Source of the DNA: Chromatiales bacterium
Lineage (GTDB): Bacteria > Pseudomonadota > Gammaproteobacteria > Thiohalospirales > Thiohalospiraceae
DNA: 5,437 nucleotides
Direction of reading: 5' to 3'
NCBI GenBank assembly: GCA_026984715.1
Contig: JALSRO010000032.1
Coordinates: 1-5,437, forward strand
Below the pieces are notes generated by a model that did not search any database, had not been told where the DNA came from, and worked only from the letters and a program-made list of their open reading frames with translations. Each line of letters starts with the position of its first letter. Position 1 is the first letter of the stretch. A program made the position numbers and the translations under genes. Below are positions 1-5,437 of the stretch, in pieces.

Positions 1-326
1 AGGTTGGCGGCGCCCCCCCGTTTCAGAGCCAGCCACCGGTTGCGGTAAAGCGAATACTCCGCCACCGTGTTGCCATCCAGTTGCAGGACCACCTTCTCGG
101 GAAGGAAAGAGAGCTCGCCGGCAACAGTGAGATAGATCGACACCTGTTCCAACCGGGTCTGACCACTCAACAGCCGCATCTTGTGATCCAGCCCGAGCAT
201 GCCGCGCTTTACCTCATCCAGTGCTGCATCCAGCTCCCCGGGGGCACTCTCTCCGGCCCCCACAGGGCGCCACATGGTACAGCAGCAGAGCAACACAACC
301 AGGCCAATCCTTGTCTCACGCTTCAT
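1..326 (-). CDS. Secreted (predicted periplasmic) protein of unknown function, 5' part only
   Basis: The frame is open from the ATG at 326 to the window edge, giving 108 complete codons; the 3' end lies outside. An in-frame TAA 12 nt upstream of the ATG bounds the start. Residues 1-25 look like a Sec signal peptide: basic MKRETR, a hydrophobic core GLVVLLCCCTMW, then a possible cleavage near PVGAG. The run of three cysteines is not a good lipobox, because Leu rather than Gly or Ala precedes the first Cys. Residues 31-60 are helix-prone (ELDAALDEVKRGMLGL). Residues 61-100 alternate as in beta strands (VSIYLTV, KVVLQLDG, VAEYSLY), followed by LALKRGG. From memory this pattern resembles an uncharacterised proteobacterial periplasmic family that is sometimes mislabelled as AraC regulators; I see no DNA-binding motif. 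No good Shine-Dalgarno precedes the start (only GGTGG, 12 nt away). The gene is probable; its function is unknown. Confidence 0.75.
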   Translation of the reverse strand, partial: MKRETRIGLVVLLCCCTMWRPVGAGESAPGELDAALDEVKRGMLGLDHKMRLLSGQTRLEQVSIYLTVAGELSFLPEKVVLQLDGNTVAEYSLYRNRWLALKRGGAAN

Positions 327-473
327 ACATCGATTTTACCACCAAGCATCTTCCAATGTGGTCATATTATTAACCCGGCAATTGCGGGGGGAGCGATAGC
401 GACACCGTTTCGGCGACGTACCTCGATGAACTCACAGCTGAATTGCTGTACCCTTGGCGCCGGGCTGCTCTAT

Positions 474-1589
474 TCAACTTACCGCCCCCTGCCGTTTCGC
501 CAGTTCGCGACTCGCGGCGGCATGGCTCTGCCGCTTTTCAGGAACCCATTCCGGATCGGCTTCCGGCCAGCCCTGGATGTGCCGCATCACGAGGGCAGCG
601 AGCGCCTCGGTATGATCCGTTCTGAGATTGAGGGCAGGAATATAGTCATAATTTTTGCCGCCTGCATCGAGGAAATAGCGGCGGTTTTCCCGGCCGATCT
701 CCTCCAGAGTCTCCAGACAGTCGGCAGCAAACCCCGGGCAGATCACATCGGCTGACTCCACCCCGGCAGCACCCCACTCCTTCAAGATCACGTCGGTATA
801 GGGTTCGACCCACCGGGCTCGTCCGATACGGGACTGGAACGCCACCTGCCAGGAATTCTCGTCCAACTCGAGACGCTGCGCCACCAAGCGTGCCGTGGCC
901 TGACACTGGCATGGGTAAGGATCCCCCTTGCGCCAGGCGTCATGGGGAATGCCGTGGAAAGAGAAAAGTAGTCTGTCCGGCCGCGTACCGCGCCGCTGCC
1001 AATGTTCCCGAATACTGTTCGCCAACGCTTCGATATAGGCAGGTTCACTGTGATAACCGGTGATGAAACGTATCTCGGGAATCCAGCGCACCCTTTGCAG
1101 ATGGCTGCTCACCGCATCAAAGGTGGAGGCTGTGGTGGCGGCGGAATATTGGGGATAGAGAGGAAACACCACGATTCGCTGACACCCCGCCGCAAGCAAC
1201 TCGTCGAGCCCCTGGCCAATGGAGGGGGAACCATAACGCATCGCCACCACCACCTTTACGGGGCCGGCCACCCGCTCGGAGAGAAGCAGTTGCAGGATAC
1301 GCCGCTGCTCCAGAGTAGTCTCCAGTAACGGAGAGCCCGCCTCCGTCCAGATGGAGCCGTAGGCCTCTGCGGAGCGCTGTGGCCGCCTGCGGAGTATGCT
1401 TCCGTGCAGAATCAGCCACCACAGCGGCCTTGGCAACTCGACGATCCGGGGATCCCACAAGAACTCTGCCAGATAGCGCCTGAGGGCAGATGGAGTTGGT
1501 GCATCCGGCGTACCCAGATTGGTCAGCAGAACCCCAATCTGTTCATCGGAGCCGTGAGTGTAGTCGGTTTTTCCCTGGTATCTGCTCAT
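474..1589 (-). CDS. hemH: Ferrochelatase (protoheme ferro-lyase)
   Basis: It inserts Fe2+ into protoporphyrin IX, the last step of protoheme synthesis, in the cytoplasm or at the inner membrane face. From the ATG at 1589 the protein has 371 residues, a usual length. The N-terminal part carries the family's GVLLTNLGTPDAP (19-31) and YLAEFLWDPRIVELPR (39-54). The signature FSFHGIP places the catalytic His at residue 212. DVICPGFAADCLETLEEI follows, with the conserved Glu at 293 that binds metal or proton in the family, then YDYIPALN near 314-321. The last 30 residues are a charged tail beyond the core. The frame stays open upstream to an ATG at 1676, but those 29 residues (GADVTAPFFV and onward) are not family-like and are encoded by the ihfB terminator hairpin and its T-run, so I chose 1589. 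No clear Shine-Dalgarno precedes either start. The terminator implies a separate promoter between 1590 and 1646. Confidence 0.96.
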   Translation of the reverse strand: MSRYQGKTDYTHGSDEQIGVLLTNLGTPDAPTPSALRRYLAEFLWDPRIVELPRPLWWLILHGSILRRRPQRSAEAYGSIWTEAGSPLLETTLEQRRILQLLLSERVAGPVKVVVAMRYGSPSIGQGLDELLAAGCQRIVVFPLYPQYSAATTASTFDAVSSHLQRVRWIPEIRFITGYHSEPAYIEALANSIREHWQRRGTRPDRLLFSFHGIPHDAWRKGDPYPCQCQATARLVAQRLELDENSWQVAFQSRIGRARWVEPYTDVILKEWGAAGVESADVICPGFAADCLETLEEIGRENRRYFLDAGGKNYDYIPALNLRTDHTEALAALVMRHIQGWPEADPEWVPEKRQSHAAASRELAKRQGAVS

Positions 1590-1646
1590 GCTTGTCGGGT
1601 CAGGTTGTCTGGCCCGTGACAGATGAGAGTATGCAGCAGCAGTGAC

Positions 1647-1674
1647 AAAAAAGGGCGCGGTAACATCCGCGCCC
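1647..1674 (-). terminator. Rho-independent terminator after ihfB
   Basis: On the minus strand an 8-bp perfect stem (GGGCGCGG at 1674-1667 pairing with CCGCGCCC at 1660-1653) encloses the 6-nt loop ATGTTA and is followed directly by six T (1652-1647). It lies 23 nt after the ihfB stop codon. The flank on the plus strand is not T-rich beyond the stem, so it acts on minus-strand transcripts only. It separates the aroA-cmk-rpsA-ihfB cluster from hemH. Confidence 0.93.
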
Positions 1675-1697
1675 ATCTATATCGCGCCAGGAAAGGG

Positions 1698-1991
1698 TTA
1701 TTTCCCGGCCCCCGCATTCACTCGCTCACGCAGCTCCTTGCCAGCCTTGAAATGGGGAACATACTTTCCCGACAGGGAAACCGCCTCGCCTGTCTTGGGA
1801 TTGCGCCCCACCCGGGGAGGACGGTAGTGCAGTGAAAAACTCCCGAAACCGCGCACTTCGATACGCTCTCCGTTGGCAAGCGATTGCGCCATCCGGTCCA
1901 GAATGGCGGTGGCTGCCAGCTCGACATCCTTCTCCGGTAGCTGGGAGTGCATCCGTTCCGCCAACCGTTCGATGAGTTCTGATTTGGTCAT
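1698..1991 (-). CDS. ihfB: Integration host factor beta subunit
   Basis: This is the DNA-bending nucleoid protein that pairs with IHF alpha (not in this window); the heterodimer shapes DNA in recombination, replication initiation and transcription. The 97 residues compare with 94 in E. coli. The N-terminal helices begin [14 protein letters not shown], and the HU/IHF signature follows at about 42-67 ([19 protein letters not shown], then VGRNPKTG). Pro65 in the GRNP arm is the family's intercalating proline. Glu45 and Arg47 match the residues that give the beta subunit its sequence readout in E. coli. The C-terminus [16 protein letters not shown] is typical of beta rather than alpha or HU. GGGG (2001-1998), 6 nt before the ATG, supports the start. 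It lies 89 nt downstream of rpsA, its usual neighbour, and ends at a strong terminator. The gene lapA, often found after ihfB in related bacteria, is absent here. Confidence 0.97.
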   Translation of the reverse strand: MTKSELIERLAERMHSQLPEKDVELAATAILDRMAQSLANGERIEVRGFGSFSLHYRPPRVGRNPKTGEAVSLSGKYVPHFKAGKELRERVNAGAGK

Positions 1992-1997
1992 GCCATA

Positions 1998-2001
1998 CCC
2001 C
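1998..2001 (-). promoter_or_regulatory. Ribosome binding site of ihfB
   Basis: GGGG on the minus strand, 6 nt upstream of the ATG at 1991. It is a moderate Shine-Dalgarno match in a suitable position and fits the family-typical MTKSELI start. Confidence 0.6.
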
Positions 2002-2033
2002 GCTGAAATTTCACAAACAGATCACCCGCCGGC

Positions 2034-2055
2034 GGCCGTCACCTCGCCGACGGCC
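2034..2055 (-). other. GC-rich inverted repeat between rpsA and ihfB
   Basis: On the minus strand GGCCGTC (2055-2049) and GACGGCC (2040-2034) form a perfect 7-bp stem around an 8-nt loop. The stem begins 25 nt after the rpsA stop and is followed by another self-complementary stretch, CCGCCGGCGG. No T-run follows at once, so it is not a clear intrinsic terminator. It may be a 3'-end stabilising or pausing hairpin for rpsA mRNA that lets part of the transcription reach ihfB. The structure is visible; the role is inferred. Confidence 0.45.
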
Positions 2056-2080
2056 AGCAACCCGCAGGTACGACAACCCG

Positions 2081-3748
2081 CTACTTCTCCATCTGTTCCT
2101 TGAGAATATCACCGAGACTGGTGGTGGCCTCTCCAACCGAACGGGTATAGTCCCGAATGGCTTCTGCCTCCTCGGCAGCTTCCTTGGCCTTGATAGAGAG
2201 GGAGATGCTGCGGTTCTTGCGATCGAAGCCGATAATGCGCACCTCCACCTCGTCACCCACGTTGAGTACACTCCGCGCGTCCTCCACCCGGTCACGGGAG
2301 AGCTCCGACGCCCGCAGATAACCCTGAACACCCTCGCCCAGATCGATCACAGCACCCTTGGCATCGACTTCCATCACCGTGCCAGTGACGATAGTGCCCT
2401 TGGGATGTTCACCAATATAGCTGGATACCGGATCCTGATCCAGCTGTTTGATCCCCAGCGAGATACGCTCGCGTTCCGGATCCACCGCCAGCACCACCGC
2501 TTCGACCTCTTCACCCTTCTTGAACTGACGAACAACCTCTTCTGAGCTGTCGTTCCAGGAGATATCCGACAGATGCACCAGACCATCGATCCCTCCTTCC
2601 AGTCCGATGAAGATCCCGAAGTCGGTGATCGACTTGATGGCTCCCCGGATCTTGTCTCCCTTGTTGTGGGTCGCTGCGAAGGTCTCCCACGGATTGGAGC
2701 GGCACTGTTTCATCCCCAGAGAGACACGGCGGCGCTCCTCATCGATATCGAGTACCATCACCTCGACTTCGTCACCCAGCTGCAGTACCTTGGATGGATG
2801 AATATTCTTGTTGGTCCAGTCCATCTCGGAGACGTGAACCAGGCCTTCAACACCGTCTTCGATCTCGACGAAGGCGCCATAGTCGGCCATGTTGGTGACC
2901 TTGCCAAACAGACGGGTACCGATGGGATAACGGCGGGAGATGGCCACCCACGGATCCTCGCCCAGCTGTTTCAGGCCAAGGGAAACGCGCTGGCGCTCCT
3001 TGTCGAACTTGAGGATCTTGACCTCGATTTCGTCACCCACATTGACCACTTCGGTCGGATGCTTGACCCGCTTCCAGGCCATGTCGGTGATATGCAGCAG
3101 GCCGTCGATGCCACCCAGGTCCACGAATGAACCGTAGTCGGTCAGGTTCTTGACGATACCCTTGACCACCATCCCCTCTTCCAGGCTCTCCAGCAGGGCA
3201 TCACGCTCTTCGCTGTACTCGGATTCCACTACGGCACGGCGAGAGACGACGACATTGTTGCGCTTGCGATCCAGCTTGATGACCTTGAACTCCAGATCCT
3301 TGCCTTCCAGATAGGCGGTATCGCGCACCGGACGGACATCGACCAGAGAACCCGGCAGGAAGGCACGGATTTCGCCCACATCGACAATGAATCCACCTTT
3401 TACCTTGTCGACAATCCGGCCGGTTACGATCTCGTCGTTTTCAACCGCCCGCTCCAGCTTGCCCCAGGCTTCGGCCAGCTTGGCTTTTTCACGCGACAAG
3501 CGAGTTTCGCCAGAACCATCTTCTACAGCATCGAGGGCGACATCGATCTGATCGCCAACCTGCACAACAGGCTCTCCCGCCTCGTTATAAAACTGCTCGA
3601 TGGGGATAACCCCTTCGGATTTGAGGCCGGCATTGACTACGACAAAAGAGGGGCCAACCTCCATCACCGTCCCTTTGACAATCGACCCGGGACGCATCTG
3701 GGTGTTCTGTAGACTCTGTTCAAACAATTCTGCAAAGCTTTCGCTCAT
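2081..3748 (-). CDS. rpsA: 30S ribosomal protein S1
   Basis: S1 binds mRNA on the 30S subunit and is needed to start translation on structured or weak-Shine-Dalgarno messages. The 555 residues compare with 557 in E. coli, and the six S1 (OB-fold) repeats lie at about 20-86, 104-170, 191-259, 276-346, 363-433 and 450-519. Repeats 3-6 show the RNA-binding S1 pattern clearly: G-x-V ([23 protein letters not shown], split around residues 197-219; [15 protein letters not shown] at 282-296; [15 protein letters not shown] at 369-383), each ending in an RVSLG- or RISLG-like strand. Repeats 1 and 2 are more divergent, as expected, because in the family they bind the ribosome via S2 rather than RNA. A charged tail (521-555) closes the protein. 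The start [13 protein letters not shown] matches the family. It sits 121 nt after cmk, behind a hairpin-bearing leader. The nearest Shine-Dalgarno-like GGGA is 10 nt from the ATG, a loose spacing also typical of this gene, which in E. coli is autoregulated by S1. Confidence 0.98.
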   Translation of the reverse strand: MSESFAELFEQSLQNTQMRPGSIVKGTVMEVGPSFVVVNAGLKSEGVIPIEQFYNEAGEPVVQVGDQIDVALDAVEDGSGETRLSREKAKLAEAWGKLERAVENDEIVTGRIVDKVKGGFIVDVGEIRAFLPGSLVDVRPVRDTAYLEGKDLEFKVIKLDRKRNNVVVSRRAVVESEYSEERDALLESLEEGMVVKGIVKNLTDYGSFVDLGGIDGLLHITDMAWKRVKHPTEVVNVGDEIEVKILKFDKERQRVSLGLKQLGEDPWVAISRRYPIGTRLFGKVTNMADYGAFVEIEDGVEGLVHVSEMDWTNKNIHPSKVLQLGDEVEVMVLDIDEERRRVSLGMKQCRSNPWETFAATHNKGDKIRGAIKSITDFGIFIGLEGGIDGLVHLSDISWNDSSEEVVRQFKKGEEVEAVVLAVDPERERISLGIKQLDQDPVSSYIGEHPKGTIVTGTVMEVDAKGAVIDLGEGVQGYLRASELSRDRVEDARSVLNVGDEVEVRIIGFDRKNRSISLSIKAKEAAEEAEAIRDYTRSVGEATTSLGDILKEQMEK

Positions 3749-3869
3749 CGCTATCTGTTCCCTGCCAGCAGTATGCTGACCAATGTTGTTGCCGCGCCGG
3801 CCAAAAGCAGGACCCGCACGGGTTGATTAATGAATTACCCGGATGGTTTTGTGCAAAAAATCCGGACGG
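3749..3869 (-). promoter_or_regulatory. rpsA leader with two hairpins, possible S1 autoregulatory region
   Basis: This is the cmk-rpsA gap. On the minus strand, just after the cmk stop, CCGGAT (3865-3860) pairs with ATCCGG (3844-3839). An inner TTTT/AAAA extension gives a hairpin with loop GCAC (3854-3851). A second, smaller hairpin pairs ACCC (3823-3820) with GGGT (3815-3812) around loop GTGC (3819-3816). GGGA (3762-3759) is the only Shine-Dalgarno-like element, 10 nt from the ATG. In E. coli the rpsA leader folds into hairpins, lacks a strong Shine-Dalgarno and is the target of S1 autorepression. The arrangement here is compatible with that, but equivalence is inferred. I could not identify a convincing promoter in this gap. 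Confidence 0.4.
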
Positions 3870-4559
3870 TTAATGTAAATTTCCCAGCCGTTGTTCACAA
3901 ACGGCCATCACCCGCTCCACCGCCTGTTCAATCGTCAGCTCGGTGGTATCGATGATGACCGCATCTGCGGCTGGCCTCAACGGCGCGACGCTGCGTTCGG
4001 TATCACGCTTGTCCCGCTCAGTGATCTCCTTAAGGAGATCGTTAAATATAACATTTGGATTTTTTTCCTTCAACTGCTTATAGCGCCTTTGGGCGCGTTC
4101 TTCCGCGCTGGCTGTCAGAAAAATCTTTACCTCCGCATCCGGAAACACCACCGTACCCATGTCACGGCCATCGGCAACCAGACCCGGCGGAACACGGAAA
4201 GCGCGCTGCCGCTCCAGCAACGCAGCCCGCACCCCCGGGAGCGCTGCAACGCGCGAGGCATCATTGCCGATCTCTTCGCTACGAATGGCGGCGGAGACAT
4301 CTTCTCCCTCCAGAACTACCCGTACCGGCGAATCATCATCGGTTACGCAAAACTGGACATCGAGGTGAGCGGCCAGCGTCTCCAGTGCCTCTACGTTGTC
4401 GAGGGTGATGGCATGGCTTCTTGCCGCCTGCGCAACCAGACGATAGAGCGCGCCACTGTCGAGAAAGTGCCAGCCCAGTCGCTTGGCTACCAGCTGGCTT
4501 ACTGTCCCCTTCCCGGCCCCGCTGGGACCATCGATTGCGACAACGGGCACAGTTACCAT
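3870..4559 (-). CDS. cmk: Cytidylate kinase (CMP/dCMP kinase)
   Basis: It phosphorylates CMP and dCMP to the diphosphates with ATP, recycling pyrimidine nucleotides from RNA turnover and phospholipid synthesis in the cytoplasm. The 229 residues compare with 227 in E. coli. It has the Walker A loop GPSGAGKGT (11-19), DSGALYR (34-40) of the CMP site, [12 protein letters not shown] (131-142), the lid region [10 protein letters not shown] (151-160), and [19 protein letters not shown] (182-200), which carries the conserved Asp and Arg residues of the nucleotide site. The frame is open further upstream to an ATG at 4637, but the ATG at 4559 has AAGGAG 5 nt before it and gives the family-typical start [14 protein letters not shown], so I chose it. 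It overlaps aroA by 7 nt (ATGGTAA), which suggests translational coupling. rpsA follows after 121 nt. Confidence 0.97.
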   Translation of the reverse strand: MVTVPVVAIDGPSGAGKGTVSQLVAKRLGWHFLDSGALYRLVAQAARSHAITLDNVEALETLAAHLDVQFCVTDDDSPVRVVLEGEDVSAAIRSEEIGNDASRVAALPGVRAALLERQRAFRVPPGLVADGRDMGTVVFPDAEVKIFLTASAEERAQRRYKQLKEKNPNVIFNDLLKEITERDKRDTERSVAPLRPAADAVIIDTTELTIEQAVERVMAVCEQRLGNLH

Positions 4560-5437
4560 GTTGTCTCCTTGATGGTCATCCCGAGCCGCCACGCACATTC
4601 GATAAAGTCCGGGAATGAGGTTTTCACGTTTGCACAATCATTGATTACAACCGGAGTGGAGGCCCGCAATCCGGCCATGGCAAAGGCCATGGCAATACGG
4701 TGATCGCCATGACTGTCGACCGTACCGCCACCTATCCGGCCCCCTTGTATCACGATGCCATCCTCGGTGGGGCGTGCATCGATCCCCAGCTCCTGCAAAC
4801 CGTCAGCCATCACCTGGATGCGATCACTCTCCTTGACGCGCAGTTCGCGGGCGCCGGTCAACACCGTCTCCCCTGCGGCACAGGCAGCAGCGACAAACAG
4901 CGCGGGAAACTCGTCAATGGCCAGGGGAACCTGTTGCTCGGGAATGGTAATCCCTTGCAGACGACCGCCCCGGACCCGGATATCGGCAACCGGTTCCGCC
5001 CCGGCCTCATTCTCATTCTCCAGGGTGATGTCCGCCCCCATCTGACGCAGAATATTGATTACGCCGATACGGGTAGGATTGATCCCCACATTTTTCAACA
5101 GCACATCGGAATCTTCGGAGATAGCCGCACCCACCATGAAAAAGGCGGCGGAAGAGATATCGCCCGGCACCTCGATCCGCATCGCCTGCAGCGCGCCCCC
5201 CCCTTGCACACAGACCTTGTTGCCATCACGCTCCACCGCATATCCAAAGCCCTGCAACATTCTTTCGGTGTGATCCCGGCTGGGGCCCGGTTCGACAACA
5301 CAGGTACGCCCGGTGGCATACAGCCCAGCCAGCAGCAGACAGGATTTGACCTGCGCACTCGCCACCGGCATCTCGTAATCGATCCCCTTCAGCTGCTGAC
5401 CGCCGCTGATCTTCAGGGGCGGGGTGCCCTCTTCGCT
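4553..5437 (-). CDS. aroA: 3-phosphoshikimate 1-carboxyvinyltransferase (EPSP synthase), 3' part
   Basis: It transfers the enolpyruvyl group of PEP to shikimate-3-phosphate, the sixth shikimate-pathway step, in the cytoplasm. The window holds the last 294 residues of a protein of usually about 430-450; the start and roughly the first third lie beyond the right edge. In partial numbering: SAQVKS (27-32, substrate-binding Ser/Gln), [13 protein letters not shown] (53-65), PGD (91-93), NPTR (120-123), DEFP (175-178, with the catalytic Asp), ELRVKESDR (198-206, with the Lys/Glu/Arg of the PEP site), GDHRIAM (244-250) and KTSFPDF (272-278). The motifs RDHTExML and NPTRxG resemble class II, CP4-like enzymes rather than enteric class I. 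The TAA stop lies inside the cmk start (ATGGTAA). In many non-enteric gammaproteobacteria tyrA precedes aroA, sometimes fused; that cannot be tested here. Confidence 0.97.
   Translation of the reverse strand, partial: SEEGTPPLKISGGQQLKGIDYEMPVASAQVKSCLLLAGLYATGRTCVVEPGPSRDHTERMLQGFGYAVERDGNKVCVQGGGALQAMRIEVPGDISSAAFFMVGAAISEDSDVLLKNVGINPTRIGVINILRQMGADITLENENEAGAEPVADIRVRGGRLQGITIPEQQVPLAIDEFPALFVAAACAAGETVLTGARELRVKESDRIQVMADGLQELGIDARPTEDGIVIQGGRIGGGTVDSHGDHRIAMAFAMAGLRASTPVVINDCANVKTSFPDFIECAWRLGMTIKETTW
4565..4570 (-). promoter_or_regulatory. Ribosome binding site of cmk, inside aroA
   Basis: AAGGAG on the minus strand, 5 nt upstream of the ATG at 4559. This near-consensus site lies within the last aroA codons and decides the cmk start against the longer frame opening at 4637. 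Confidence 0.9.

Noticed and set aside
400..418. Possible hemH terminator hairpin
   Set aside because: The stem has a mismatch and a wobble, a 3-nt loop and no following T-run, so it is not a credible intrinsic terminator.
366..463. Short minus-strand open stretch after hemH ending at a TGA, reading EFIEVRRRNGVAIAPPAIAG
   Set aside because: No ATG, GTG or TTG start and no ribosome binding site in frame. It is too short and unsupported to be called a gene, although the sequence is not obviously random.
81..755. Plus-strand open frame of 224 codons
   Set aside because: It runs opposite to the left-edge gene, the gap and the hemH C-terminus. The product is low-complexity and unlike any family I know, and the minus-strand genes explain the region.
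2573..3130. Plus-strand open frame of 185 codons opposite rpsA
   Set aside because: Its repeats ([19 protein letters not shown]) are the antisense reading of the S1 repeats, not an independent gene.
3830..3870. Candidate sigma-70 promoter for rpsA in the cmk-rpsA gap (TGCACA with CATTAA, 17 bp apart)
   Set aside because: Only about 4 of 6 and 3 of 6 matches, and it overlaps the leader hairpin. It is too weak to report as a promoter.
4560..4637. N-terminal extension of cmk by 26 residues from the ATG at 4637
   Set aside because: It lies in aroA coding sequence, is unlike cytidylate kinase N-termini, and the internal ATG at 4559 has a near-perfect Shine-Dalgarno.
3891..4703. Plus-strand open frame of 270 codons opposite cmk and the aroA end
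   Set aside because: It is antisense to the clearly recognisable cmk and aroA, with no recognisable domain in its product and no ribosome binding site that I noticed. It is a shadow of codon bias in a GC-rich genome.

Overview
This is a conserved chromosomal housekeeping region, with every recognisable gene on the minus strand. It most likely comes from a gammaproteobacterium outside the enteric group. The evidence is a six-domain ribosomal protein S1 of 555 residues, an IHF beta subunit very close to the E. coli type, the order aroA-cmk-rpsA-ihfB, and an EPSP synthase that looks class II rather than enteric class I. A more precise placement (for example among sulfur-oxidising Chromatiales-like bacteria) would be a guess.

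Layout, read in the direction of transcription from the right edge. (1) The 3' part of aroA (shikimate pathway) ends by overlapping the start of cmk by 7 nt. (2) cmk (CMP/dCMP kinase) starts behind a strong Shine-Dalgarno sequence that lies inside aroA. (3) A leader of about 120 nt with two hairpins precedes rpsA (30S protein S1). (4) A gap of 89 nt with a GC-rich inverted repeat leads to ihfB (integration host factor beta). (5) A textbook Rho-independent terminator follows ihfB and closes this cluster. (6) hemH (ferrochelatase, last step of protoheme synthesis) follows as what should be a separate transcription unit. (7) After a gap of 147 nt, the first 108 codons of a secreted protein of unknown function run off the left edge.

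aroA, cmk, rpsA and ihfB join aromatic amino acid precursor synthesis, pyrimidine nucleotide recycling, translation initiation and nucleoid architecture in one growth-related cluster, as is usual for the lineage. hemH sits next to it but is separated by the terminator.

Two start sites need care. The longest open frames for cmk and hemH both extend upstream of the likely true starts: into aroA coding sequence for cmk, and into the ihfB terminator for hemH. I found no mobile element, CRISPR array, tRNA or rRNA, and no sign of a novel multi-gene system. The least explained item is the secreted protein at the left edge. The most interesting regulatory structure is the rpsA leader.
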